A DNA stretch of 64,000 bases from Microbacterium maritypicum MF109 (GCF_000455825.1 NZ_ATAO01000024.1:59925-123924); one strand, 5' to 3'. Shown: positions 24,366 to 33,296, counted from the stretch's first letter. Translations and numbers: made by a program. Notes: generated from the sequence alone by a model not told the origin.

Positions 24366-25346
24366 TCAGTAGATGTTGCTGGGGCCGACCGGCTCGTCGC
24401 CGCGCATACCGGCGATCTGGGCCCGCAGCGCGATGTCGTCCCAGAGACGCACCTCTTTGACGAGCGCCCCCTGGTGGAAGGTGAACTGCGAGATGCCGAG
24501 CACGTCGACCGGCTGGCCGGTGAGGGGACCGTAGTTGGCCTTGCCGTTGTAGGCCCCGGTGAACTTCCACGTGACGGCCACGCGTAGACCCGCATAGCGC
24601 ACGTCGTAGTTGGTCTGGATGTCGCGGATCTCGAAATGACCGCCGGGAAAGGACTCGAGGAACTTCAGCAGCGCGCGGCGGTATCCCTCCGGCCGGATGA
24701 CGACCCTGTTGCCGACGGTCTGGAGCACGAGGTCGCGGTGGAAGAACTTCTCCACCTTCTGCAGGTCGCGGTCGTTCCATACCGTCTGGATCATGTCGAT
24801 CACGGTCTCGACCTCGGACCGGTAGTCGTCGGGCCGAGCCCCCGAGTCACCCTTCGCGATCGGGTCGGACGGCGCCGGCTCGGTCCACGAGCCGGTGTAG
24901 CCGCGGAAGGCCTGCGCGCGAGCCAGCTCGTCGAGATCGGCGCCCTGCGCCAGGGCTCCCGCCAAGGAATCGCGGACCACCCACTCCTCGACCATGCGCC
25001 CCTTGCGGTAGAGACAGTTGGCGATCGTGTAGCTGTGCTCGGAGGTCTGCAGCTGGCCGGAGAGCACGAGGTGCGAGCTGAGGAAGGCGTCATCGCCGCG
25101 CGCTTCCCAGATCACATCGGCCGCCTGGCCGGTGCGATCAGGCGTCGCAGAGATGCGCATGAGGGTGCCCTCGATCACCTCGTCGCGCGTGTTCGAAGTC
25201 CCGTAGGCCCCGTGAACGATCGAGTCGGGCTCGTAGTTCTCGCGAATGTAGTGGATCGACCGATCGACCCAGATCAGATCGGTGACTTCGCGGATGAAGT
25301 CGTCGGGGTCCTTGTACGGCAGATAGGCAACCGGGTCGAGAGACAC
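24366..25346 (-). CDS. Tandem SnoaL/NTF2-like domain protein
   Basis: This is a 326-residue protein made of two NTF2-like alpha+beta cone domains. The first (about 1-145) includes VDRSIHYIRENYEPDSIVHGAYG. The second (about 180-310) includes MIQTVWNDRDLQKVEKFFHRDLVLQTVG and PEGYRRALLKFLESFPG, a pattern seen in SnoaL-type ester cyclases and hydratases. The start is GTG 25346 after GAAGGAGCG. It is first in the operon with the bicupin and amidase, under a promoter containing the LacI operator at 25412-25425. Confidence 0.8.
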   Translation of the reverse strand: MSLDPVAYLPYKDPDDFIREVTDLIWVDRSIHYIRENYEPDSIVHGAYGTSNTRDEVIEGTLMRISATPDRTGQAADVIWEARGDDAFLSSHLVLSGQLQTSEHSYTIANCLYRKGRMVEEWVVRDSLAGALAQGADLDELARAQAFRGYTGSWTEPAPSDPIAKGDSGARPDDYRSEVETVIDMIQTVWNDRDLQKVEKFFHRDLVLQTVGNRVVIRPEGYRRALLKFLESFPGGHFEIRDIQTNYDVRYAGLRVAVTWKFTGAYNGKANYGPLTGQPVDVLGISQFTFHQGALVKEVRLWDDIALRAQIAGMRGDEPVGPSNIY

Positions 25347-25409
25347 GCTTTTCGCTCCTTCGAGATCAGAGTCTGCGGTTCATCCGTGATCGCAGGCCTC
25401 GTTCCCGTC

Positions 25410-25438
25410 AGTGTATGCGTATGCACAAGGGCGCGCAA
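25410..25438 (-). promoter_or_regulatory. Promoter of the NTF2-bicupin-amidase operon
   Basis: On the minus strand TTGCGC (25433-25438), 17 bp, then TACACT (25410-25415). The LacI-type operator 25412-25425 overlaps the -10 and the spacer, ideal for repression by the LacI protein encoded just upstream. Confidence 0.65.
25412..25425. promoter_or_regulatory. LacI-type operator copy 1
   Basis: TGTATGCGTATGCA. The right half-site GTATGCA is identical to those at 26584-26590 and 33304-33310. Confidence 0.65.
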
Positions 25439-25502
25439 GAGCGAAGTCAGCGCACACGTGATCATGTGCGGCTCGGGGCTCGCCTCGCGCCGGTGCGCCG
25501 CC

Positions 25503-26504
25503 TCAGAGCGAGGGGGCGGCCGCCAGAGTCCGCCGCGGAACGAATGCGGATCCGAAGCGCTCGCTCTCCCGCTCCGCCGCCGGATCCTCGATTCGCCGGA
25601 CGATGAGACCGGCCGCAGCACGCGCCATGCCGGCGATGTCGTAGCCGACGGTCGCGAGGTCGATCAGCGGCCACGCGGCCTCCGGCAGATCGTCGAAGCC
25701 GATGATCGACAGGTCGTCCGGCACTCGCAGACCCGCGCGGTGGGCCGCATTGAGCGCACCGTACGCGACCACGTCGTTGCCGCAGAACATCAGCGTCGCG
25801 CGGGGGTCCGCCGCGAGCAGCTCGGCGGCCGCCGCCTCACCCTCGGTGGTGTCGTAGGGCACACGGCGGGTATCGCTCTCGCTCAGCGCGAGACCGTTCG
25901 CGTGAAGCGCGTCGCGCAGAGCGGCCTCCCGGCTCTGGGCCGTGCTGGTGTTGCTCGGGCCGAGGACCGCCGCGACACGTCGGTGTCCCAGCCGTGCCGC
26001 CCGACCCACCGCCTCCAGATACCCCGGGACCGGGTCGACGACAGTGGCATCGGCGTCGACCATCGCGCCCGTGCGGTTGAAGTACACGAACGGCAGGCCG
26101 CGATCCTGCAGGCGCAGCGGCACCACCGAGTCGACCGTGGTGGTGGCGAGGATGACACCGTCGAGTCCGTTCGCGACCAGACGCTCGACCACCGTGTCAT
26201 TGTCGGCACTCTCGGTCTGCAGCATCAACTGATACCCCTGCGCCTCGAGCTCACGATGCACCGGCGCGATGATGTGCGAATAGAACTGGTTGTCGAGGTC
26301 GGTGAGCAGGAGGCCGATGCGCCGCGTACGACCGGAGGAGAGCGCTCGACCCGCCTCGCTCGGCACGTAGCCGAGCAGCTGGGCGGCCTCCCGGACGCGG
26401 AGCTTCGTGGCGTCGGAGACGCGCGCATCGTCGCGCAGCGCCCGCGACACCGTCGGCTGTGAGACGCCTGCCAACCGGGCCACATCACGACTCGTGACAA
26501 CCAT
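25503..26504 (-). CDS. LacI family transcriptional regulator
   Basis: This is a 333-residue repressor. The N-terminal HTH (SRDVARLAGVSQPTVSRALRDD) is followed by the hinge helix PSEAGRALSSGRTRRIG and a periplasmic-binding-type effector domain (VFAGVILATT-like core, CGNDVVAYGALNA, SIIGFDDLPEA). It lies at the centre of the catabolic island. ATACGTAT-type sites occur at four positions in three promoter regions, including its own divergent one, so it is the likely local master repressor. The effector is unknown. ATG 26504 follows GGGGGAGG. Confidence 0.92.
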   Translation of the reverse strand: MVVTSRDVARLAGVSQPTVSRALRDDARVSDATKLRVREAAQLLGYVPSEAGRALSSGRTRRIGLLLTDLDNQFYSHIIAPVHRELEAQGYQLMLQTESADNDTVVERLVANGLDGVILATTTVDSVVPLRLQDRGLPFVYFNRTGAMVDADATVVDPVPGYLEAVGRAARLGHRRVAAVLGPSNTSTAQSREAALRDALHANGLALSESDTRRVPYDTTEGEAAAAELLAADPRATLMFCGNDVVAYGALNAAHRAGLRVPDDLSIIGFDDLPEAAWPLIDLATVGYDIAGMARAAAGLIVRRIEDPAAERESERFGSAFVPRRTLAAAPSL

Positions 26505-26531
26505 TCGACGCCTCCCCCTCGATTCCAGGGG

Positions 26532-26573
26532 ATTCTACTGCCCTTGACGCCGGAATGCATACGCGGTCATAAT
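26532..26573 (+). promoter_or_regulatory. Promoter of the hisD2-SDR-aldolase operon and divergent lacI -10
   Basis: On the plus strand TTGACG (26544-26549) and CATAAT (26568-26573) are separated by 18 bp. On the minus strand a TAGAAT -10 for the LacI gene lies at 26532-26537. A partial operator half-site, TGCATAC (26556-26562), is inside the plus-strand spacer. Confidence 0.65.
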
Positions 26574-26576
26574 CAG

Positions 26577-26590
26577 CACATACGTATGCA
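26577..26590. promoter_or_regulatory. LacI-type operator copy 2
   Basis: CACATACGTATGCA has the symmetric core CATACGTATG. It lies just downstream of the -10 of the hisD2 promoter, where a bound repressor would block initiation. Confidence 0.7.
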
Positions 26591-26605
26591 ATGAAAGGAC
26601 GGGCT

Positions 26606-27934
26606 ATGCCCCTGCATCTGAAGACCGCGCCGACGAAGACGTTCGCGGACACCGCTCAGCAGGACGTCGCCGAACGTGTGCGGGCGATCATCGGCGACAT
26701 CCGAGCGGACGGCGACGTCGCCGTCCGGCGGTACGCCGAGCAGTTCGACGGCTGGAGCCGCGACTCTTACCGACTCTCCGACGACGAGATCACGGAGATC
26801 ATCGGCACCCTCCCCGACCAGGTGATCGCCGACATCGAGTTCGTGCAGTCGCAGGTCCGGCGCTTCGCCCAGGCACAGCGGGACTCGCTGGTCGACATCG
26901 AGGTCGAGACGCTCCCCGGCGTCTTCCTCGGCCAGAAGCACGTGCCCGTGCAGGCCGCCGGTGCGTACATCCCGGGCGGCAAGTATCCGCTCACGGCCTC
27001 CGCTCACATGACGATCATCACCGCCAAGGTCGCCGGCGTCCCTCGCGTCGTCGCGTGCACTCCGCCGATCCGCGGCGAGATCCCCGCCGCCACCATCGCC
27101 GCCATGAAGATGGCCGGCGCCGATGAGATCTACCTCCTCGGCGGCGTACAGGCGGTCGCGGCGATGGCCGTGGGCACAGACTCGATCGATCCGGTGAACA
27201 TGATCGCCGGCCCTGGCAACGCCTATGTCGCCGAGGCCAAGCGTCAGCTGTTCGGCGAGGTGGGCATCGACCTGTTCGCCGGCCCGACCGAGATCCTGAT
27301 CGTCGCGGACGAGCACGCCGATTCCTTCCTCACGGCGGTCGACCTGCTCTCGCAGGCCGAGCACGGGCCCGACTCCCCCGCGGTGCTCGTCACCACCTCG
27401 CAGCGGCTCGCCGAGGACGTCATGGACTGGATCGAGAAGATCCTCCCCGGGATGCCGACTCGCGACTACGCAGGTCCTGCCTGGCGCGACTGGGGCCAGG
27501 TGATCGTGGCCGACGACCTCGACGAGGCGTACCGGATCGCCGACGGCTTCGCATCCGAGCACGTGCAGATCTTCACCCAGAACCCGCGCGAGGCGCTGAC
27601 GAAGATGCACGACTACGGTGCGCTGTTCCTCGGCGAGAACACCTGCGTCTCCTACGGCGACAAGGTCATCGGGACCAACCACGTGCTGCCGACGCTCGGC
27701 GCCGCCCGCTACACGGGAGGACTCTGGGTCGGCAAGTACCTGCGCACCGTGACCTACCAGGAGGTGCAGAACACCCAGTCGTCCGCCGAGCTCGGCGCCG
27801 TCTGCGGCCGTGCGGCGCGCGTCGAGCTGTTCGAGGGGCACGCTCGCTCCGGCGATGCGCGCGCCTGGCGTCACGCCGGCACCGAGTTCGCCTGGATCGA
27901 GGAGAGCCACGCGGTCGGAGCGCAGTCGCGATGA
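26606..27934 (+). CDS. Histidinol dehydrogenase family protein (paralogue 2), probable catabolic dehydrogenase
   Basis: This is a 442-residue HisD-family enzyme. Gln250 and His253 (SQAEHGPDSP) are zinc-site residues, followed by SYGDK, IGTNHVLPT and a C-terminal EGHARSGDAR histidine. The start ATG 26606 follows AAAGGAC; the in-frame ATG 26591 has no ribosome site. It is first of three overlapping genes (HisD-like, SDR, HpcH/HpaI aldolase) under a LacI-type operator. Such HisD-like enzymes oxidise primary alcohols of polyol- or sulfonate-type substrates to acids with NAD. It is clearly diverged from paralogue 1, for example SYGDKVIGTNH here against AYSDKGMAGTNH. Confidence 0.87.
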   Translation: MPLHLKTAPTKTFADTAQQDVAERVRAIIGDIRADGDVAVRRYAEQFDGWSRDSYRLSDDEITEIIGTLPDQVIADIEFVQSQVRRFAQAQRDSLVDIEVETLPGVFLGQKHVPVQAAGAYIPGGKYPLTASAHMTIITAKVAGVPRVVACTPPIRGEIPAATIAAMKMAGADEIYLLGGVQAVAAMAVGTDSIDPVNMIAGPGNAYVAEAKRQLFGEVGIDLFAGPTEILIVADEHADSFLTAVDLLSQAEHGPDSPAVLVTTSQRLAEDVMDWIEKILPGMPTRDYAGPAWRDWGQVIVADDLDEAYRIADGFASEHVQIFTQNPREALTKMHDYGALFLGENTCVSYGDKVIGTNHVLPTLGAARYTGGLWVGKYLRTVTYQEVQNTQSSAELGAVCGRAARVELFEGHARSGDARAWRHAGTEFAWIEESHAVGAQSR

Positions 27935-28689
27935 CCGAGCTCACCGGTCGCACGGCCGTGATCACCGGCGGCGGCAGCGGGCTCGGGTCAGCCATCGCCC
28001 GGGCTCTGCACGCCGCCGGCGCGGACGTCGTCCTGGTCGGCCGCGACGAGCACAAGCTCGCCGCGGTCGCGGCGGAGCTCGGACCGAGGGCGCGCGGGTT
28101 GTCGTGCGACGTGTCGGAAGCGGCATCCGTCGACGCCCTGCGCGAGGCGCTCGGCGGCACGGAGGTGTCGATCCTCGTGAACAACGCCGGCATCCCCGGC
28201 CCGGTCGCGGCCCTCACCGACATCGCCGTGGACGATTGGGACGACGTGTTCGACGTGAACGTGCGCGGCACCTTCCTCCTCTGCAGGGCGCTGCTCCCCG
28301 GCATGATCGCGCGCGGCGACGGGGACGTGATCAACGTCGCCTCGGTCTCCGGCAAGCGGCCTCTCGCGCACCGCACACCGTACTGCGCGTCGAAGATGGC
28401 GGTGATCGGACTCACCTCGACCCTGGCTTTCGAGGTCGGGCCGGCCGGCGTCCGGGTGAACTCTCTCTCGCCGGGTCCGGTCGCCGGCCCCAGGATGGAG
28501 CGGAACTTCCGGCTGGAAGCCGAGCGGTCGGGCTCAAGCGTCGACGAGGCCGAGCAGGCCTTCGTCTCCCGCGCTGCGCTGGGACGCATGGTCACAGAGA
28601 CCGAGGTCGGGCAGGCCGTCGTGGCGATGCTCGCCATGCCGGGCATGTGCGGTGCAGACGTCGACCTCTCCGCCGGGATGGTGGCGTGA
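27931..28689 (+). CDS. SDR family oxidoreductase
   Basis: This is a 252-residue short-chain dehydrogenase with the cofactor motif TGGGSGLG, LVNNAGIPGP, a catalytic Ser in NVASVSGK and YCASKMA as YxxxK. It has an ATGA overlap with hisD2 upstream and a TGATG overlap with the aldolase downstream. Its operon position suggests oxidation or reduction of an intermediate between the HisD-like step and the aldolase step. Confidence 0.9.
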   Translation: MTELTGRTAVITGGGSGLGSAIARALHAAGADVVLVGRDEHKLAAVAAELGPRARGLSCDVSEAASVDALREALGGTEVSILVNNAGIPGPVAALTDIAVDDWDDVFDVNVRGTFLLCRALLPGMIARGDGDVINVASVSGKRPLAHRTPYCASKMAVIGLTSTLAFEVGPAGVRVNSLSPGPVAGPRMERNFRLEAERSGSSVDEAEQAFVSRAALGRMVTETEVGQAVVAMLAMPGMCGADVDLSAGMVA

Positions 28690-29444
28690 TGGCCCCGCGC
28701 GATCACACCTCCCTACGAGAGCGCGCGAACGCGGGCGACCAGCTGATCGGCGCGCTGCTGCGGATGCCGTCGGAGGAGCTCGTCGAGATGCTCGCCGTCT
28801 CGGGGTTCGACTTCGTGCTGATCGACTGCGAGCACGGGCCGGCCGATCTCGCCGCTCTGCGTCAGCACATCGCCGTCGCCGCCGTGCACGGGGTCCCGAC
28901 GATCGTCCGGGTCGGAGAGCACGATCGCGGGCTGATCCTGCGGGCGCTCGACCAGGGCGCCGAGGGCATCCTCGCCCCGCACCTCGACACCGCCGCCGAT
29001 GCGGTGGCTCTCATCGACGCCGCGTTGTATCCACCGATCGGCAGTCGCGGGTTCGCGACCTACAGCCGCGCGGGACGGTTCGGCCAGGTCGAACCTTCCG
29101 AGCATCGCGACTGGTGGCTCGAGAACACGCTGGTGCTGGGCATGATCGAATCACCCCGAGGAGTCGCCAACGTCGAGACGATCGTCGGGATACCGCGGCT
29201 CGACGGCATCATGGTCGGTCCGGCGGATCTCGCCGCGAGTTCGGTCCAGGGCGATCCGCCCATTGCGGAAGCAATAGCCGCAGTGCACGCGGCCGTGGCG
29301 GAGGCGGGTTCGCTGCGCATGGACATCGTCGGCACGCGCGCTGCAGCGGATGCGGCCTTCGCCGCAGGGGCGGACCTCGTGGTCTACAACCTGGCCGCGT
29401 CGCTTCTCACGCACCTCACCGACTTGGCCTCCCCCCTGCGCTGA
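28689..29444 (+). CDS. HpcH/HpaI aldolase family protein
   Basis: This is a 251-residue metal-dependent class II pyruvate aldolase-type protein. It has the active-site histidine in LIDCEHGP, the metal ligands Glu in GMIESPRG and Asp in IMVGPADLAAS, and the phosphate/carboxylate-binding PIGSRGFATYSRAGRFGQ. Family members cleave 2-oxo-3-deoxy acids such as 2-dehydro-3-deoxyglucarate or 4-hydroxy-2-oxoheptanedioate to pyruvate and an aldehyde. It would be the carbon-carbon cleavage step of the LacI-controlled pathway. It converges with the hydrolase gene one base away. Confidence 0.9.
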   Translation: MAPRDHTSLRERANAGDQLIGALLRMPSEELVEMLAVSGFDFVLIDCEHGPADLAALRQHIAVAAVHGVPTIVRVGEHDRGLILRALDQGAEGILAPHLDTAADAVALIDAALYPPIGSRGFATYSRAGRFGQVEPSEHRDWWLENTLVLGMIESPRGVANVETIVGIPRLDGIMVGPADLAASSVQGDPPIAEAIAAVHAAVAEAGSLRMDIVGTRAAADAAFAAGADLVVYNLAASLLTHLTDLASPLR

Positions 29445-29445
29445 C

Positions 29446-30150
29446 TCAGCGCGCCCCGGCCCCCGTGAGCTGCAGGCGCCACGAACGCAGCAGCGCTCCG
29501 AAGGCCTCCGGGCGCTCGAGGGGCAGCAGGTGTCCGGCGTCGAGGGTGACGAGTCGGGCATCGGGCATTCGCTGCACGATCTCGGTATGGAAATGCGGCG
29601 GGCAGATCAGGTCGTCGAGGCCGGAGACGACCAGCGTCGGCGTCGAGACGGCGGGCAGCGCGTCGAGCAGGTCGCGACGACTGAGCTGCAGATGCAGCTG
29701 GGCGCGCAGCCGGGCCACCCCGGTGTTCTCTCCCATCGCGAGCGCGCGCTCGACGAGGTCGGGGCGCTCGCGTGCCACGGCATCGCCCAGCAGCGCCGGC
29801 AGGATGCTCGCCTGCAACTCTCTCGCACCATCGCCACGATCGAGCCGCGCGAGCCAGTCCCGCCACCCCTCGCGCTGGGCGCTGGTCGGCGCCTTGGCGT
29901 TGGTCGACGCCAGGCACATACCGGCCACCTGCTCCGGGGCAGCGACGGCCAGCGCCATCGCCACGATCGCGCCGAGGGAATGCCCGACCAGCACGAACCG
30001 CTCGGGAAGATCTGCTCGCAGCACCCGCACCTGCTCGTCGATGTCGTCGCGATCGAGCACTGGGCGGACGACGGATTCGAGTGCGACATCCGCCCACAGA
30101 TCGTGCGTGCAGTTCATGCCGGCGAGCAGCACCAGCGGCAACATCGTCAC
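29446..30150 (-). CDS. Alpha/beta hydrolase
   Basis: This is a 234-residue serine hydrolase with nucleophile Ser58 in VGHSLG, acid in SGLDDLICPP and His in DAGHLLPLERP, a complete triad. The start is GTG 30150, which overlaps the permease stop (GTGA); ATG 30144 is possible. It is the fourth gene of the SBP-permease-permease operon. It may hydrolyse an ester or lactone form of the imported compound. Confidence 0.85.
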   Translation of the reverse strand: MTMLPLVLLAGMNCTHDLWADVALESVVRPVLDRDDIDEQVRVLRADLPERFVLVGHSLGAIVAMALAVAAPEQVAGMCLASTNAKAPTSAQREGWRDWLARLDRGDGARELQASILPALLGDAVARERPDLVERALAMGENTGVARLRAQLHLQLSRRDLLDALPAVSTPTLVVSGLDDLICPPHFHTEIVQRMPDARLVTLDAGHLLPLERPEAFGALLRSWRLQLTGAGAR

Positions 30151-31040
30151 CCCTTCACAGCGCCGTCGCTGAGGCCGGCGACGAGGTACTTCTGCGCGAT
30201 GAACGCGATGACGAACACCGGGATCGTGAGCAGCATCGATGCAGCTCCAGCCTGTTGCAGCATCGGCAGCGTCTGCCCGAGCTGTGTGGCGATGAACACC
30301 GGGACCGTCTTCGACGAGGTGTCGGTGAGGACGAGCGCGGTGAGGTACTCCTGGAACGCGAACAGGAACACGAAGATACCCGCGGTGAGGATCCCGGGCC
30401 CCATCAGCGGGATCATGACGCGGCGCAGCATCCCGATCCTCGTGCAGCCGTCGATCATCGCCGCCTCATCGAGCTCCTTGGGGATCTCGGCGAAGAAGTT
30501 GCGCAGCAGCCAGATCGTGAACGGCTGATTGATCGCGACCAGCGCGATGGCCAGCGCGAACGTGGTGTCGTAGATGCCGAGAGCGCGGCTGATGTCGTAC
30601 ATCGGCAGCACGACCGCGAAGCGTGGCAGCGCGCGGAAGATCAGCGCGACCACCAGCAGCAGGGCGGAGATGTAGCTCGGAAAGCGCGAGAGCGCATAGG
30701 CCGCCGGGATGCCGATGATGAGGGCGATCACGGTGGAGACGACGGCCACCACGATCGTGTTCACCAGGTAGTCCGCGAAGTACGTGGTCTCCCAGAGATC
30801 GACGAATGCCTGCAGCGTCGGCTGGTAGTCCCAGAGCACGGGCGGGTTGGCGAACGCCACGTCTGTCGGCTTCGTCACCGAGAGCGTCATCCAGATGAAA
30901 GGACTCAGCATCACGATGCAGAGCACACCGAGCAGGAGGCCCGTGATGACGGGAGGACGCGCGGGGCCACGGCGTCGGCGCTTCGAGGCGCCTCCGGTCG
31001 TGATGGCCCTGGTCGAGAGGTCGGGCGCCATGAGACTCAT
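30147..31040 (-). CDS. Carbohydrate ABC transporter permease, MalG type (importer 3)
   Basis: This is a 297-residue CUT1 permease. The basic stretch SKRRRRGPARPP precedes the first helix, and the EAA loop is LDEAAMIDGCTRIGMLRRVMIP. It has an ATGA overlap with the MalF-type partner upstream and GTGA overlap with the hydrolase downstream, and ends GAVKG. Confidence 0.92.
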   Translation of the reverse strand: MSLMAPDLSTRAITTGGASKRRRRGPARPPVITGLLLGVLCIVMLSPFIWMTLSVTKPTDVAFANPPVLWDYQPTLQAFVDLWETTYFADYLVNTIVVAVVSTVIALIIGIPAAYALSRFPSYISALLLVVALIFRALPRFAVVLPMYDISRALGIYDTTFALAIALVAINQPFTIWLLRNFFAEIPKELDEAAMIDGCTRIGMLRRVMIPLMGPGILTAGIFVFLFAFQEYLTALVLTDTSSKTVPVFIATQLGQTLPMLQQAGAASMLLTIPVFVIAFIAQKYLVAGLSDGAVKG

Positions 31041-31909
31041 CGTTCTGCCTTCGCTTCCTTGAAGATGCCCCGGATGAACGGGATCAGCATGACGAGGATC
31101 AGGAGGATCGTGAGCACGTTGATCGCGCTGCCGAGTCCCAGCTTCTCGGCGCCGTCGGCGAACGCCACGGAGTACACGTAGAGCATGATCGACTCGTTCC
31201 CGATCGACTGCGCCTGGGGCGACAAGGGGATGAGGTTGTCGAACATCCGCAGCACATCCATGATCGTGATCAGCGTCACGAACCCGAGTACGCCGCGGAT
31301 CGTCGGGATGATGACGTGCAGGTGGGTCTGGAATGCGCTCGCGCCGTCGATCTTCGCGGCTTCCTTCAACTCGGCCGGCACACCCTGCAGTCCCGCGAGG
31401 ATGATGAGCATCGCGAACGGAAGCATGTGCCAGACGGTGTTGGCGATCACGAGGATCGCGTTGGGCACCTGATCGGTGAACCACAGCACTTGTGTGCCCC
31501 CGAAGAACCCGATCAGGCGATTGACGACGCCACCGAAGTTGTCGTCGAACAACCACGAGAACGCGACGGCACCGACGAGGTTCGGCAGCACGTACGAGAC
31601 GAGCATGATGCCGAGCACGAGTGGGCGGGACGTGGTGATGCGATTGATCCCGGTGGCGATGATGTAACCGGCGACGAGGAGGATGATGGTGGTGATCACC
31701 GTGACCGCCACCGTGAACAGAACAGCCTTGTGGAAGCGCGTGTCGGTGAGCGCATCGGTGAAGTTGGCCAACCCGACGAACGTGCCGGGAGTACCGTAGC
31801 GGACCTGCTCGAAGCTCCACTGCACGGTGCGGACCAGAGGTAGCACCAGCAGCGCAGACATCACCAGCAGGCTCGGGGCGAAGAGCAACCAGAACTCACG
31901 GGCCTTCAT
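31037..31909 (-). CDS. Carbohydrate ABC transporter permease, MalF type (importer 3)
   Basis: This is a 290-residue CUT1 permease whose first helix is FWLLFAPSLLVMSALLVLPL. The EAA loop reads LKEAAKIDGASAFQTHLHVIIP. ATG 31909 is 70 bp after the binding-protein stop; a hairpin occupies the gap. Confidence 0.92.
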   Translation of the reverse strand: MKAREFWLLFAPSLLVMSALLVLPLVRTVQWSFEQVRYGTPGTFVGLANFTDALTDTRFHKAVLFTVAVTVITTIILLVAGYIIATGINRITTSRPLVLGIMLVSYVLPNLVGAVAFSWLFDDNFGGVVNRLIGFFGGTQVLWFTDQVPNAILVIANTVWHMLPFAMLIILAGLQGVPAELKEAAKIDGASAFQTHLHVIIPTIRGVLGFVTLITIMDVLRMFDNLIPLSPQAQSIGNESIMLYVYSVAFADGAEKLGLGSAINVLTILLILVMLIPFIRGIFKEAKAER

Positions 31910-31927
31910 GTGCGTCCTTCCTGGACG

Positions 31928-31960
31928 GACTGTGGCCTGAACATCGCTCAGGCCACAGTC
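31928..31960 (-). terminator. Intercistronic hairpin between importer-3 SBP and permeases
   Basis: A perfect 13-bp stem (31928-31940 with 31948-31960) with a 7-base loop lies directly after the SBP stop. Such hairpins between binding-protein and permease genes reduce downstream expression and stabilise the upstream message, giving excess binding protein. Confidence 0.75.
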
Positions 31961-31979
31961 ATCGACGGGCGGGCGTGGA

Positions 31980-33278
31980 TCAGCCGGCGATCTTCTCGCC
32001 CGCTGCCTGCATCTGCGCGAGCCCGGCATCGACGGACACGTTGCCGTTGAGGATCTCGACCAGGATCGGCCGGATCTCGTTGGTGATGTCGGCGAGCGCC
32101 GGCGACACGATGGGCGGCTTGGCCGACGCGAGCGAGTCGTTCGCGGCCGCACCGTAGGGCGAGTTCTTCTCGGTGACCATGCCCTCGCGCGCCGGATAGG
32201 CAGCGGGGACGGAGGCCTTCGACGCGTCCTCGCTCACGGCCGAAGCCATCATGACGAACAACATGTCGTGATCGAGCTTGGTGTTGAACGGGATCGACCA
32301 GCCGTCGATCGACAGGCGGTTGTAGGAGTACTCCGCGTCATCCGTGACCTTCGGCGCCCCGGCGAACCCGAAGGAGTCGGCGAGCTTGGAATTGGCGGGC
32401 AGGGTCAGGTCGATCATGCGACCCGAGAACATGATCGACATCGCCGCGGTGCCGTTGAACATCTGCTGCTGCACCTTCGGCTGATCAAAGGTGGTCACCT
32501 GCGGATCCATGTAGGGCTTGAGCGCGAGCATCGCATCGACGGCCTGCTTCGCCTCAGGGGTGTCGAGAGTCACATCTCCGCTCTCGTCGACGAAGTCGCT
32601 GCCGAGGGAGTTCATCGCGGCCTGGAAGCTCGTCGTGACGTCGCTCGTGGCGAGCCAGGGCAGGGCGATCGGATAGTCCATGAGTCCGGCCGTCTTGATG
32701 GCGTCGGCCGCGGAGATCATCTCGTCGAATGTCGTCGGCACCTCGAGACCCAGATCGTCGAAGATGTCCGTCCGATAGGCCATCACGAACATCTGCGCCT
32801 GCATGGGCAGGGCGTAGAGCTCGCCGTCGAACGACATGCCCTCACGCATCGACTCGCTGATCGCGTCGAGGCCGTAATCATCCGCGTACTTGTCGAAGAG
32901 ATCGTTCAGAGGAACGAGTTTCTCCTCCTGCGCGAGGCTGGGGATCACGAAACCGTAGGTCTCGACGATGTCGTACGTGCCCGTTTCGCCGGAGAGGGTG
33001 GCGGTGGTCTTGGTCACCTGCCCGCCGAAGTCGATCGGGTCGTGCTTCAGTTGCACGTCGTCGGTCGTGCAGCTCGACACCATGGTGTCGGTGAAGGGGT
33101 CGATGGCGGAGGAATTGTAGGCGAGGACGTTGACCGTGGTCGAGCCCTCAGGAGCGGTGTAGTCGCACGACACCGTTGTCGCGTTCTGGTTGTCGGTGCG
33201 GGTCCCGGCGCCGCAGCTGGAGAGGGCGACCATGCCCACGGCTGCGAGGGCGAGTACCGGCAATGTCCGATGCTTCAT
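31980..33278 (-). CDS. Extracellular solute-binding lipoprotein (importer 3)
   Basis: This is a 432-residue lipoprotein. The signal MKHRTLPVLALAAVGMVALSSC has the lipobox LSSC. The mature part has a family-1 fold (TVNVLAYNSSAIDPFTD, YDIVETYGFVIPSL, GELYALPMQAQMFVMAYRTDIF). I prefer ATG 33278, preceded by GGGAC, over ATG 33287. The Met-rich, fairly hydrophobic ligand-side sequence differs from importers 1, 2 and 4. It is first gene of the LacI-regulated SBP-permease-permease-hydrolase operon. Confidence 0.9.
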   Translation of the reverse strand: MKHRTLPVLALAAVGMVALSSCGAGTRTDNQNATTVSCDYTAPEGSTTVNVLAYNSSAIDPFTDTMVSSCTTDDVQLKHDPIDFGGQVTKTTATLSGETGTYDIVETYGFVIPSLAQEEKLVPLNDLFDKYADDYGLDAISESMREGMSFDGELYALPMQAQMFVMAYRTDIFDDLGLEVPTTFDEMISAADAIKTAGLMDYPIALPWLATSDVTTSFQAAMNSLGSDFVDESGDVTLDTPEAKQAVDAMLALKPYMDPQVTTFDQPKVQQQMFNGTAAMSIMFSGRMIDLTLPANSKLADSFGFAGAPKVTDDAEYSYNRLSIDGWSIPFNTKLDHDMLFVMMASAVSEDASKASVPAAYPAREGMVTEKNSPYGAAANDSLASAKPPIVSPALADITNEIRPILVEILNGNVSVDAGLAQMQAAGEKIAG

Positions 33279-33296
33279 GTGTCCCATGACGCCGAT

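Noticed and set aside
19783..27934. Histidine biosynthesis, because of two HisD-like genes
   Set aside because: No hisC, hisB, hisH, hisA or hisF nearby; neighbours are catabolic enzymes, LysR/LacI regulators and a transporter.
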